NCBI RefSeq assembly: GCF_018967865.2
Contig: NZ_JAHLZY020000001.1
Coordinates: forward strand, 3,782,001-3,846,000
Reading direction: 5' to 3'
Source of the DNA: Hymenobacter siberiensis
GTDB lineage: Bacteria > Bacteroidota > Bacteroidia > Cytophagales > Hymenobacteraceae
Length of the DNA stretch: 64,000 nt
The first letter of the stretch is position 1. Each line of letters starts with the position of its first letter. Below, one piece after another: positions 45,058-54,545 of the stretch. Under the pieces are notes generated by a model, which saw nothing but the letters and a program-made list of their open reading frames with translations, searched no databases and was not told the DNA's origin. The position numbers and the translations under genes were made by a program.

Positions 45058-45411
45058 ATGACTGCCGACGACCGCCTCAATCAACTCGAACCGCTGCTTT
45101 CCGAAACGATGAGCATCCTGGACAGGCACACTGCTCAGCTCAAGCAATTGAGCTTTGCCATAAGCCAGGTAAGCACGGCAGTCGTTCAGCAAGGCGAAAA
45201 CATCAGTTTCTTATTGCGTGAGCAACTGACGATGAAAGCGCAGCAAAATGACCTGAAAACCCAGCAGGACGTGATGAAAACCCAGCAGGACGTGATGAAA
45301 ACCCAGCAGGACGTGATGAAAACCCAACTAGATGGGGTAGAAACCCAGCTGGATGGAGTAACTGGTAAGCTCGACCACATTCTGCAATTGCTGCAGAAGC
45401 CGGGCCAATAA
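45058..45411 (+). CDS. Small coiled-coil protein with heptad DNA repeats
   Basis: This 117-residue protein is almost entirely helical (DRLNQLEPLLSETMSILDRH...). Residues 62-103 are six consecutive seven-residue units related to QQDVMKT, three of them identical, so a perfect heptad coiled coil. No enzymatic motif is present. It starts 103 bases after the DAC-like gene and could be in the same transcript. Confidence 0.65.
   Translation: MTADDRLNQLEPLLSETMSILDRHTAQLKQLSFAISQVSTAVVQQGENISFLLREQLTMKAQQNDLKTQQDVMKTQQDVMKTQQDVMKTQLDGVETQLDGVTGKLDHILQLLQKPGQ
45241..45366 (+). repeat. Six 21-bp units inside the coiled-coil gene
   Basis: CAGCAGGACGTGATGAAAAC(C) is repeated identically at 45262, 45283 and 45304, with diverged units on both sides (45241, 45325, 45346). 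In-frame 21-bp slippage would lengthen the coiled coil by whole heptads. Confidence 0.9.
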
Positions 45412-45416
45412 CCCGC

Positions 45417-45914
45417 CTACCGCTTTGCCCGAAACGACCAGGTGAGCTTGAACACCGCCACCACGTCGCCAGCCTCGTCTACGCCAGTGCTGGTACAGAC
45501 TACGGTGCGGCCCTCGCCGGTGGCACGGCTCTCGGCCACGGCCTGAGCAATGAGCGGGCCATCAGGGCAGGTGAAGGCAATGAGGCCCACGGCTTTCTTC
45601 GTGAAGTCGCCCTGAATGCTTGTCACCAGCATCGAAACCGGCCCGCCCGCCTGCACCTGCATCATGCCCTGGATGCCGCTGGCAAACTCCCCTGCCATGG
45701 CCAGGCAGGCGAAATAGAGACTACGGAACGGATTCTGGGTAAGGAATTTGTAGCGAATGGTGACCGTGGCCGTTTCCGGCGTGAGCTGCGTGAGGCGCAG
45801 GCCCGCCAGCCACGCCATGGGCAGCTTGCGCATCATGAACAGCCGCAGCTTGAACGGGTTCAGCACCTGGCGGCGAAAGGCGACGGCTTGCGGGGTATCG
45901 GTGGCAGTAGTCAT
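45417..45914 (-). CDS. DUF4442 hotdog-fold protein
   Basis: The 165-residue protein fits the DUF4442/YiiD_C-type hotdog family, relatives of acyl-CoA thioesterases. Recognisable are NPFRSLYFACLAMAGEFASGI, the hotdog helix region, and the strand TVTIRYKFLTQNPF before it. Whether it hydrolyses acyl-CoA is not known. It ends six bases from the convergent coiled-coil gene. TACCTTCG ends four bases before its ATG. Confidence 0.82.
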   Translation of the reverse strand: MTTATDTPQAVAFRRQVLNPFKLRLFMMRKLPMAWLAGLRLTQLTPETATVTIRYKFLTQNPFRSLYFACLAMAGEFASGIQGMMQVQAGGPVSMLVTSIQGDFTKKAVGLIAFTCPDGPLIAQAVAESRATGEGRTVVCTSTGVDEAGDVVAVFKLTWSFRAKR

Positions 45915-45918
45915 GGGG

Positions 45919-45926
45919 CGAAGGTA
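45919..45926 (-). promoter_or_regulatory. -7-like element abutting the DUF4442 start
   Basis: TACCTTCG on the minus strand (seven of eight against TAnnTTTG), followed by CCCC and the ATG at 45914. This implies a leaderless or near-leaderless transcript. Confidence 0.4.
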
Positions 45927-45970
45927 CGTTTTCGGGCCGTTGCTATTGCCCCGGCCGGCCAGAATATCGG

Positions 45971-46498
45971 CTAGTATTTACGTGCTTTATCTTTTGCATC
46001 GGCCGGACTGGGAGCCGGCCGCACCACCAGCTCCTGATAGCCAAACGTGTCGTCCTTTTCGCGCCGAAACTCCAGCTGCGGCAGCTCGCCCAGCACAATT
46101 TCGGCGGTGGTGTACACCCGGCAGCCATCCAGCAAATGCCCACCGATGGTACGGCCCGTGCTGTCCGAAACCGCCAGGTGCAAATGCGAGCCATTGACCG
46201 ACAGCGTGCCGACCAGCGACACGATTTCAAAATGGCCTTTGTACACGCTTGGCCCTTCCTGATTGGCCAGCCGCAGCGTGGCCACCGTGAGGCTGCCCAC
46301 GCAGGTAATCATGGTGCCGGCCAGAATCTGGTTTTGCTGCGCGAAAGCCGTGAGCTGCTGGCGCAGGTCGTCGCCGGGGCGCAGGCGCAGGGCGTAGGTT
46401 TTGAGGGCGGAGTGTTGAGCGGCGGGAAGCACGGGGCTGACAGATTGGGCCAGCGCGGGGCCGGCTGACAGAAGCAGGAGCAGAAGTCGTGGAAACAT
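45971..46498 (-). CDS. Exported PPC/DUF296-domain protein
   Basis: A 175-residue protein. After a signal peptide (MFPRLLLLLLSAGPALAQS) it carries a PPC/DUF296 domain (about 30-150): ALRLRPGDDLRQQLTAFAQQ, AGTMITCVGSLTVATLRLAN, GHFEIVSLVGTLSVNG and HLHLAVSDSTGRTIGGHLLDGC. PPC domains form trimers; plant members bind DNA with AT-hooks and bacterial stand-alone members are called PD1-like DNA-binding proteins. A secretion signal argues against DNA binding here. Possible metal site: the HLHLA and GGH histidines. Confidence 0.85.
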   Translation of the reverse strand: MFPRLLLLLLSAGPALAQSVSPVLPAAQHSALKTYALRLRPGDDLRQQLTAFAQQNQILAGTMITCVGSLTVATLRLANQEGPSVYKGHFEIVSLVGTLSVNGSHLHLAVSDSTGRTIGGHLLDGCRVYTTAEIVLGELPQLEFRREKDDTFGYQELVVRPAPSPADAKDKARKY

Positions 46499-46593
46499 CG
46501 CCCAAAGAACGGCATACCCGGCTTACCAAAGCCTGCCGGACATGTTGGTTTCTGGTTACTGATTTCTGGTTGCTTGACGAATCAGAAACGAGC

Positions 46594-46627
46594 AAAAAAA
46601 GCCTCCCGGTAAACTACCGGGAGGCTT
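46594..46627 (-). terminator. Terminator of the giant T9SS gene
   Basis: AAAGCCTCCCGGTA pairs with ACCGGGAGGCTTT, and on the minus strand a T-run follows. It is 23 bases past the stop codon. Confidence 0.85.
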
Positions 46628-46649
46628 TCCAAACACCGCGATGGCGGGA

Positions 46650-49600
46650 CTATTCCTTCACCACTTTCAGGTGCTGCACGGGCTGGCCGGGCACGGCCAG
46701 GTGCACGAAGTACACGCCGCTGGCCAACGGGGCCAGGTCGGGCAGCTCCAGCTGGCTGGTGCCGGCCGGCAGGGCAGGCGTGCGCTGCGTGAGCAGGCTG
46801 CGCCCGGCGGCATCGGTCAGGCTCAGTAGTGCCGGGGCGGCCACCAGGCCGGCGGGCAGTTCCACGGTCAGCGTCAGGCGCTCACGGAAGGGGTTGGGCG
46901 CGGCCGTGAAGGACCGGGCATCCTTGCCTTCGAAACGCAGGGTGCGGACCGGCGAGAAGGTCGCCGTACCATCAAGGTCAAGCTGGCGCAGGCGGTAGTA
47001 GCGCAGGCCGGCTTTGCTGGCCTCCCGGTCGAGGTAGGCGTACTCGCGCGGGCTGGTGCTGGCCGCCGTGGGGCTGGCCACGAAACTCAGCACGCGGTAG
47101 CTGCGGCCGTCGGTGCTCACCTGCACCTCAAAGCCCCGACTGTTTTTCTCCGTAGCCGTGCTCCAGGTCAGGGCGGCATCGCTGCCGGCGCGGGTGGCCT
47201 CAAAGCGCGTCAGCTCCACGGGCAGGGGCGCGCCCAGGTTGCCGAGGGTCCAGATGGAAAAGTCCGTGATGCCGGCTTTGCTTATCGTTTTAATGCCGGC
47301 GGTGATTGGCGACTGATTGGCCCAGGGGCCGCTCGTAGTCGTCACTGACTTAAACAAGGCCAGATTGCCGGTCGGAATTCCGTTCTGCTCGTGGGTGAAG
47401 TAGTTGAAGACCATGTCCACGTTCAGGCCGGTGTTGGTAGCCGGCTGAATGTCGAAGTAGCGCGTGATGCTCACGCTGGAGCCCGCGCCCGTGAGGGCCG
47501 TGCCGGTGGTACGCACCACCGGCGTGAGGCCGGGGCTGACGGAGCCCACGGCGGGGGTCAGCACCAGGCCGATGCCGCTGAAGCCCTCGGCCGTGCCGGC
47601 CGTCAGGGTGCGGTCGGGCACAATCACGGTACCCAGCAGGTAGCTGCTTTCGGTTTCCGAGAGCAGGGAGCCGGTGAGCAGCGTCAGGGTGAAGCTGCTG
47701 GTGCTGAGGACACCCGTCTTCATGGTCAGCCCGCTGCTGATGCTGGTGGCGTTGCTCAGGGCCATCGTGCCGCCGCTCAGGTCCACTTCCAGGGCGTAGA
47801 ACGTGCTCATGCCCGTGACCGTGGGTGAGCTGCCCCGCAGGGACACCATGCCCCCAGTCAGGGTAGTGGTGCCGCTGTTGCTCAGGTTACCGTACACGGC
47901 CAGGATGCCCGCGCTCTGGGCCAGGCTGCCGCCGCTGGCAATAGTCAGGGTGCGGACCTCGGCCGTGGCCTGGGTGGTCAGGGCCGGGTAGTTGGCCAGG
48001 CCGACAGGGATGGTGGCATCCACGGTGCGGGTGGGCACGCAGGCCGTCCAGTTGGCGGCGTTGAACCAGTTGCTGCCGTCGTTGGGGGCGGCACCGGTGT
48101 AGGTTGTCGTCGTGCACACGCTGGCGGCGGTGCCCACCGTCACGGTGGTGGTGGCCGTGCAGGCGTTGGCATCGCGCACCGTTACCGTATAGCTGCCAGC
48201 CATCTGGCCCGTAAAGGTGTGAGGGCCGGCCGTGGCTGTCGTGGGCAGGAAAGTAGTCCCGTCGAGGCTGTACTGGTAGGGGCTGGTGCCGCCGCTGCCG
48301 GTGGCCGTCACGGTGCCGTCGTTGGCCCCGCTGGCGGTCTCATCGGTTTTGGTGGCCGTGACCGCCGTGGCCGAGGCCGGCTGCGAGATGGTGACCGCCT
48401 GGGCCGTGGCCGCCGTGCAGAACTGGCCCTTTACCAACACCTGGTAGGTGCCGGCCGCCAGGCCCGTGAACGTGTAGGGATTGATGGCGCTGGCCGTGTA
48501 AGTCACCCCGTTGTTGATGGAGTACTCATACGGAGCGGTGCCGCCTGCGGCCGTGACGGTGATGCTGCCCGTGCTACTGCCGAAGCAGCTCACGTTGGTT
48601 TGCGTGGTGCTGAAGGTGGGCAGCGGGCGCACCGTGACGATGGTGCTGGCCACCGGCGAGGCCGTGGCCGTGCAGTTGGCATCGCTCAGGGCCGTGACGG
48701 TGTAGGTGGTGCTGGCCGACAGCGCACCCGTGGTGAACGTGTAGGGGCTGGTCGTGATGCCCGTAACCGGGGTCGAGGTGGTGCCGTCGCTGTAGGTCAG
48801 GTTCCAGGGGGCGGTGCCGGTGAGGGCAAACGACACCGTGGTGGTGCTGCCGGCGCAAATCGGGCCGTTGTTGCTGGCCGTGGCCGTGGGCCGCGGGTTC
48901 ACCGTGATGGTGATGGGCGTGGCCGGGCTGGAGCAGCCGGGACTGCTGGGGTAGCTGGCCGTTACGTTGTAAGTCGTCGTCGTCGTGGGGTTGAACGTGA
49001 TGTTGTTGCCCGTCACGCTGGCTCCGGGTCCGCCGGTCACGGCGAAGGTGGCCGATTCGGGCGCGGTGCCGGTCACCAGCACGTTATCTACGCCCCAGTA
49101 ATAGTCCCAGCCACCCACGTAGTTGTAGCGAATCCGCACGTTGGCTTGGTTGAGGGCACCGGCGGGCAGCACTAGCGAGGCAGCTACCGTGCCGGGGGTG
49201 GTAGAAGTCGGGTTCACCCCCTGGCTGGAGGTGTAGCTTACAATCGGAATCCAAGGACCGCCCGCGCCCGACACCGAGTAGTCCACCGTGCTTGTACCGG
49301 AAAGATAGCGGAAAAGGTGGTCGAAGGTGAGCGTAGCGGCGCTGTATGTGCTGAAGCTTGGCGAAATCAACTGAGTGTTGGTCGTCGAACCACTGTTTCC
49401 GGCATCCGAGTTGGCAAAAGCCAGCGGCGTACCGTTCGCACCATTCCAGGCCGTAAGTAAGCTAGCGTAGGTGTAGGGCGGGGTCACCAAAGCCCAAACG
49501 GCGGCAACACCGGTGCTGGTGGTGCTGGTGGTGGTCGTCGTCCAGGCGGCGGGAATGACGTTGAAGTTCTCAGTCAGCAAAGTCTGATTGGCCACCAGGT

Positions 49601-52600
49601 TGGTGTTGGTCGAAGCCACCACCACCGTGTTGCCGCCAGCGCAATAAGCAGCCGGAGTGCCGGGGGTCAGCGTCGGGGCGTTCGGGGTCGGGTTCACCGT
49701 AATGGACACGGCCACGGTGTTGGTACAGCTGGCCGCCCCGGCCCCGTCGTTGCCGGTCACGGTGTAGGCCGTGCTGGTAGTGGGGTTGAAGGTGATGGTG
49801 TGCAAGACGTTGTTCACCACCGTGCCCGTGGTGGGCAGTACACTCAGGGTGGTGTAGGTGCTGGGGCTGAAGGTGAGTGTCGTGCTGCTGCCGTTGCAGA
49901 TGGTCGTGCTGCCGGTGAAGCTCAACGTCGGCGGAATCGACACGGTCACCGTCTGGGTGGCCAGCGCGTTGTTGCCCGCCACCGGGTCGTTGAAATACGA
50001 GGTGCTGGCATCGAACGTGTAGCTGCCCGCCGTCGTCACCGCATAGTTGCCCACCGTGAAGTTGGCCGTGCCGCTGGCCGGAATGCTGCCGCTAAAGGTG
50101 CCGCTCACCACTTCGGTAACCGCGCCGGGCTTGGTCACCGTCACCGATACCGGGATGGCAGCCGTCGTGGCCGTGGCATCGTAATTTCGGATGGTTACCT
50201 GCACCGGCTGGCTGCCGCTGTAGCACACGCTGGCTCCCGGCTGCACCAGGGCCGTGATGCCCACGTCCTGGAGGGGAATGCTGAATTCATCGGCCCCGAT
50301 GTCGGGCGTGCCGCTGCGCGAGGTGCCGTCGTAGTCCACCACCACACTCACCGGGGTCGCCGTGCCGTCAAACGGCAGCGCCGCCGCCACGGCGTTCAGG
50401 TGCAGGTCGGTGCTGGTGTTCGTGAAGGGCGGCGGCTGGTTGATGGAGTTCAAATCCTGGCCGGTGCCGGTGCGAACGGCCGTTATGTCGGCCCGGTCGA
50501 GCGAGGCCACAAAGGCCAGCACCCCATTGGCCCCGCTCACGTAGTAGTCGTTGTAGTTGATGGTCGTGAAGGGCGTAGCTCCGGCCGTCACATAAAAGGC
50601 GTAGGACTTGGTGCCGCTTTCCCCGGTCTGGCTGTTGGAGAAGATGTTGTTCCGCACATCCATGCCCGTGCCAGCGGTGATGACCAGCGCGGCGCTCAGG
50701 CCGGCATCGGCCGATGCATCCACCTGGTTGCCGGTTAGTGCCACGCTGTTGTAATAAAGCTTGTGGCCCGTGCCGCCCACGATGCGGATGCCAAATGCGT
50801 TGAAGGTTGTACCCACCGCATCACCGTAGGTCAGCACGTCCATAATCATGTTGTTGCTGATTTCGATGCCGCTCGTGCCCGTGGCGCTCGATATGTTGAT
50901 GCCGTAAGCTCCGTAGCCACCCGCGTTCAGCGAGCGCAGGTTGGCGATGTAGTTGCGGCTCACCACCGCGTTGGTCACGTTCGTGCCCAAATCAATGGCC
51001 GCAATGCTGAGGGTCGAAACCGTCGTCATCCCTTCAATGCGGTTGATTCGCACCACCGGGGCCGTGGCGTTCTGCACATCCACTCCCCGGAAGGTTACCG
51101 TGCTGCCGGCCGTGGCCGAGCCAATCTGGTTGCTCTCGATAAGCAGGTTGTCGAGCAGGCCGGTGGCGGCCACGCCCCGCGCATACACGGCGTTATACAC
51201 CGTCGTGATGACGTTGTTCTGCACCGTCAGGTTGTCGTTGTCGGCCCCGGTGCCCGAGGTGGAGAGCGTCGCGCTGGCCGCATACACGCCAAAGGCCGTC
51301 GTCACGGTGGGCGTGCCGCCCACCAGGTTCAGGTTCTTCACCGTGTTGAAAGTCGCGCCCGCGCCGGTGCCCAGGCTGGCCACCAACACCAGGGCCGAGC
51401 CGGTGGTGGTGTTGGCCGTGGTCAGGGTCAGGTTGCGGGTGGTAGTGCCGTTGTTCGAGCCGTCCAGGGTCACGTAGTCGGCCCCGTTGAGCAGGATGAC
51501 CGACGTAGCCGCCGAGCTGCCCGTCACGGTCGCCGTTACGCCCGTTTCGGGTTTAATGGTCAGCACGTTCGTGGCGTTGGCATCGGCGTTGGCGTTGAAG
51601 GTAACGGGGAAGACTTCGCTGGTTGCGGCCGAGTAGGCCGGGTCAATCAGAATGAAGTTCACCGCGCCGAGCAGGGCGCTGCCGTTGTAAGCAGCGGCGG
51701 CGGCGGTCAGCGTGGCATAGACGGCCGGCGGGGTGTGCGTGCTGGTGCCCACGTAGTAGTTGCCCGCCAGCGAAGGCAGGATGGTGTAGCTGTTCGGCGT
51801 ACCGCTGAAACCAGCGCTGCCGGGCGGGTTGATGCCGGTGGCCCCGGAGGGAGTGCTGCCGATGTTATTGTTGCTGCTGTTGTCCTGGGCGGCCACATAA
51901 TACTGGATGATGTCCCCCACCATCACCCCACCCAGCGTCGCTGCGCTGATGGTGAAGGTGTAGGTGCTGCCCGAAATGGACGTTGCCACGGCCGAGAAGT
52001 AGCTGCCGCCGGTGCTTTTCTTGAAATAGATGCGCGGTGCCCCCAAGCCCGTGGCCACGCCGGTACCGTCGGTGATGGTCGTGGTCAGGGTGCGGTTACC
52101 GGTGCTGCCGGTGCCGCCCAGCGCGGTGTAGGTAATGCTGGGTGCCGTCATGTCGTTCGGCGTAAAGGTGCCTTCGTCGGCCCCGATGTCGGGCGTGGTC
52201 AGGTTGCGGACATCAATGCCATCCACGTCGGTGGTGATGCCCCCGGCCGGGGCACCGCCGCTCTCCACCTGCGTCGAAATGCCGGTGTTGATGTGCAGGA
52301 AATTGGCCAGGGTGCCATCGGTGCCCAGAAAGGGCGGGTTCTCCGTTACCGAAGCCTGGTCGCGGTTCGCCATGAACGCCTTGTAAGCCGCCAGCGTCTG
52401 CTGCGGGTTGGTGGCCGTGGTGGTGCCCTCCACATAAATCAGGTTGGTGGCCGACGACGCGCCGGCCCAGAACAGGTTGTTGTTCGAGGTGGTGGCGTAG
52501 TTGGCCGGCACCGTGGCGGCCGTGCCGCTCACCCGGCGCAGGGCCGCCGTGTAGCCGCCCGTGCCAGCAGCGGTCGAGGTGTTCACTACAATGTTGTCGC

Positions 52601-54545
52601 GCAGGTCGAGGATAGGCGTAGTGCTGCCCAGGTACACGCCCGAGGTACCGAAGGTAGCCCCACCGGTGGCGTTCAGATAAATGGTATTGAAGTACGCGTT
52701 TACCTGGGTGCCGCTCGTAATGTTCAACCCCGCAATGGCCAGCAGCCCGGTGGCGGCCGGTGCCCGCAGGTCGCCAATCAGGTTGTTACTCACCATATAG
52801 GTGCCGCCCGCCGTGATGGTGAGGCCGTTCGCGATGCCCGCTGTGCCCGTGGCGCTCAGGTCATATATTTTGTTGCGCGAGATGGTGCTGCCCGTGCCTC
52901 CGCCCGTCGGCACTGAAATACCCGTGACGGTGCCGCTACCCGACGCAATGGCCAGCCCGCCAATGACGTTGCCGGTCAGCGTCTGCACATCGCCGGTGCC
53001 GTTGGCTGCCGTCACGATGCCGCGCAACGTATGGGTGGTGGCCGTGCTCGTACCACTAATAGTCAGGCCCGTGACGGTGTTGCCCGTGATGTTTTCGCTC
53101 GGGGTCGAGGTAGCAGTGCTGTTGATGCCGGTAAGGGTACAAGCCGTAGTGGAAGTTCCTAACGTTACGATGCTGTTGTTATTAATCGTGTTGCCCGAAA
53201 TCGTGGTAGTAGCGGAACCCAACGTAACACATAGTAGCGAAGTGGAAGCCGTAGTGGCGACCGGGGTTTTACTGTTGCCCGTCAGGGTATTGTTATTGAT
53301 GTTCACCGCACTGCCCGCCGCTACCGCACTCGACGAAATTAGCGTCATCGTACCCGTGCCGGGAGTGCTGTTGTTGGTGACAAAATTGCCCGTCAGGTTC
53401 ACCGTGGCGGCCGTGGCTGAGCTGGTGATGCCAAGAAAAGCGCCCGTGGTGGCTGTAGCGTAGGTGCAGTTCGTTACCGTGTTGCCGGTAATATTCACCG
53501 TATTGCCGGCCGCCGTGCTGCCGATGCCGTTATCAATGCCCGTCATCCCCGACGTGGTGGAGCCGCTGGCCAGCGTGATGGTGTTGCCCGTGATGGTGAT
53601 GCTGGCCGACGGGCCGGCGTTGCCATACACGCCGCGCAGGGTGCTCGTCACGGTGCTGGCCGCTACTGCCGACGTCGTGCCGCCGGCATAGTTCAGGGTG
53701 TTGTTGACGGTGTTGTTTACCACCTTAAACCCGTTCTGGTAGTTGCCGCCGATGCCCCAGCCGGTGGCCGTCGTGCCGAAGTTGTAAATCTGGTTGGCGG
53801 CCACCACCCCGATTTCATTGTTCTGGTCGTAGTTGGCCAGCGCCGTCAAGGTTGAAGCCGTAAAATAGATGCCCGTGGCCGAGTTGGTGATGATGCACCC
53901 GTCAACCTTGTTCGCCGAGTTGGCCCCGGCCGTCGTGGTGGCTGCCACCGTGGTTATGAGCGTGCTCACGCCGCCCGCCCCGTAGATGCCGAATGTGTTG
54001 ACGTTGGTTTTGTTGAGCGTGATGACGCAGTTCTTGAACGTGTTGTTCTGGCAGCCGTTCGTGGTCAAAGGCCGGAACAGGGCATAGCCGAACTCCATCT
54101 GCGTGGTCGCGGTCACGTTGGCGGCGTTCTCGCTCAGGTCAATCCCGTCAAATGTCACGTAGTCGGCGCCGTTCAGGCGCACGATGCCGTCCACCGTGGT
54201 TGAGGTGCTGTTCAACTGGGCCGTAATATTGGGATTCGCCCCTGCGCCTGACTTCTGGAAGATAATTTGCCCTGTGGCTCCGCCAGTGCCCTGAGCCAAC
54301 AGTAGCGGGAGTGCGGCCGTCGGAGTTTCAGTGTAGCCTGCTGGCACATTCACTGTTATGCCACCAGTGGCAAAATTGATGTTGATATCCGTGATAGCAG
54401 CCGTAAAATTGGCGTATTCGACACCAATGGTTTTGACCGTTTGTGCCCAAGCCCCGGCCGGGGCCAGCGCCAGCAAAAACAGCCAGGCCAGGCAACGCCC
54501 CGCCCAATAGCTGCCCCGTGAAGGAAGTAGTAAATGTTTTGTCAT
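46650..54545 (-). CDS. Giant secreted adhesin-like protein with T9SS sorting domain
   Basis: A 2631-residue protein. It has an N-terminal signal peptide (ending AGAWAQ, about residue 35). Residues ~40-790 and ~880-1420 are two large right-handed beta-helix regions with many NITGNTV/NNTL-type turns, each ending in a PDIGADE motif. Then come a CARDB-like segment (about 1425-1560), Ig/PKD-like repeats, a cleaved-adhesin/MAM-like jelly roll (about 1660-1825), Ig-like repeats and two SprB repeats (about 1985-2140; TAAGGTAPYEYSINNG, GSGGTSPYQYSLDG). The last ~75 residues are a T9SS type A sorting domain (AAPNPFRERLTLTVELP ... LASGVYFVHL ... HLKVVKE). It should cross the outer membrane through the T9SS and attach to the surface or be released, probably for adhesion or gliding-related contact. 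Ser/Thr/Gly-rich and codon-repetitive. Confidence 0.93.
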   Translation of the reverse strand: MTKHLLLPSRGSYWAGRCLAWLFLLALAPAGAWAQTVKTIGVEYANFTAAITDININFATGGITVNVPAGYTETPTAALPLLLAQGTGGATGQIIFQKSGAGANPNITAQLNSTSTTVDGIVRLNGADYVTFDGIDLSENAANVTATTQMEFGYALFRPLTTNGCQNNTFKNCVITLNKTNVNTFGIYGAGGVSTLITTVAATTTAGANSANKVDGCIITNSATGIYFTASTLTALANYDQNNEIGVVAANQIYNFGTTATGWGIGGNYQNGFKVVNNTVNNTLNYAGGTTSAVAASTVTSTLRGVYGNAGPSASITITGNTITLASGSTTSGMTGIDNGIGSTAAGNTVNITGNTVTNCTYATATTGAFLGITSSATAATVNLTGNFVTNNSTPGTGTMTLISSSAVAAGSAVNINNNTLTGNSKTPVATTASTSLLCVTLGSATTTISGNTINNNSIVTLGTSTTACTLTGINSTATSTPSENITGNTVTGLTISGTSTATTHTLRGIVTAANGTGDVQTLTGNVIGGLAIASGSGTVTGISVPTGGGTGSTISRNKIYDLSATGTAGIANGLTITAGGTYMVSNNLIGDLRAPAATGLLAIAGLNITSGTQVNAYFNTIYLNATGGATFGTSGVYLGSTTPILDLRDNIVVNTSTAAGTGGYTAALRRVSGTAATVPANYATTSNNNLFWAGASSATNLIYVEGTTTATNPQQTLAAYKAFMANRDQASVTENPPFLGTDGTLANFLHINTGISTQVESGGAPAGGITTDVDGIDVRNLTTPDIGADEGTFTPNDMTAPSITYTALGGTGSTGNRTLTTTITDGTGVATGLGAPRIYFKKSTGGSYFSAVATSISGSTYTFTISAATLGGVMVGDIIQYYVAAQDNSSNNNIGSTPSGATGINPPGSAGFSGTPNSYTILPSLAGNYYVGTSTHTPPAVYATLTAAAAAYNGSALLGAVNFILIDPAYSAATSEVFPVTFNANADANATNVLTIKPETGVTATVTGSSAATSVILLNGADYVTLDGSNNGTTTRNLTLTTANTTTGSALVLVASLGTGAGATFNTVKNLNLVGGTPTVTTAFGVYAASATLSTSGTGADNDNLTVQNNVITTVYNAVYARGVAATGLLDNLLIESNQIGSATAGSTVTFRGVDVQNATAPVVRINRIEGMTTVSTLSIAAIDLGTNVTNAVVSRNYIANLRSLNAGGYGAYGINISSATGTSGIEISNNMIMDVLTYGDAVGTTFNAFGIRIVGGTGHKLYYNSVALTGNQVDASADAGLSAALVITAGTGMDVRNNIFSNSQTGESGTKSYAFYVTAGATPFTTINYNDYYVSGANGVLAFVASLDRADITAVRTGTGQDLNSINQPPPFTNTSTDLHLNAVAAALPFDGTATPVSVVVDYDGTSRSGTPDIGADEFSIPLQDVGITALVQPGASVCYSGSQPVQVTIRNYDATATTAAIPVSVTVTKPGAVTEVVSGTFSGSIPASGTANFTVGNYAVTTAGSYTFDASTSYFNDPVAGNNALATQTVTVSIPPTLSFTGSTTICNGSSTTLTFSPSTYTTLSVLPTTGTVVNNVLHTITFNPTTSTAYTVTGNDGAGAASCTNTVAVSITVNPTPNAPTLTPGTPAAYCAGGNTVVVASTNTNLVANQTLLTENFNVIPAAWTTTTTSTTSTGVAAVWALVTPPYTYASLLTAWNGANGTPLAFANSDAGNSGSTTNTQLISPSFSTYSAATLTFDHLFRYLSGTSTVDYSVSGAGGPWIPIVSYTSSQGVNPTSTTPGTVAASLVLPAGALNQANVRIRYNYVGGWDYYWGVDNVLVTGTAPESATFAVTGGPGASVTGNNITFNPTTTTTYNVTASYPSSPGCSSPATPITITVNPRPTATASNNGPICAGSTTTVSFALTGTAPWNLTYSDGTTSTPVTGITTSPYTFTTGALSASTTYTVTALSDANCTATASPVASTIVTVRPLPTFSTTQTNVSCFGSSTGSITVTAAGGTAPYEYSINNGVTYTASAINPYTFTGLAAGTYQVLVKGQFCTAATAQAVTISQPASATAVTATKTDETASGANDGTVTATGSGGTSPYQYSLDGTTFLPTTATAGPHTFTGQMAGSYTVTVRDANACTATTTVTVGTAASVCTTTTYTGAAPNDGSNWFNAANWTACVPTRTVDATIPVGLANYPALTTQATAEVRTLTIASGGSLAQSAGILAVYGNLSNSGTTTLTGGMVSLRGSSPTVTGMSTFYALEVDLSGGTMALSNATSISSGLTMKTGVLSTSSFTLTLLTGSLLSETESSYLLGTVIVPDRTLTAGTAEGFSGIGLVLTPAVGSVSPGLTPVVRTTGTALTGAGSSVSITRYFDIQPATNTGLNVDMVFNYFTHEQNGIPTGNLALFKSVTTTSGPWANQSPITAGIKTISKAGITDFSIWTLGNLGAPLPVELTRFEATRAGSDAALTWSTATEKNSRGFEVQVSTDGRSYRVLSFVASPTAASTSPREYAYLDREASKAGLRYYRLRQLDLDGTATFSPVRTLRFEGKDARSFTAAPNPFRERLTLTVELPAGLVAAPALLSLTDAAGRSLLTQRTPALPAGTSQLELPDLAPLASGVYFVHLAVPGQPVQHLKVVKE

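Noticed and set aside
48219..52916. Long plus-strand open frames (48219-49175, 49800-50738, 50763-52916) rich in Gly, Ala, Arg and His
   Set aside because: They are antisense to the giant T9SS gene, whose repetitive GC-rich codons leave the opposite frames open. No motif, signal peptide or promoter supports them.
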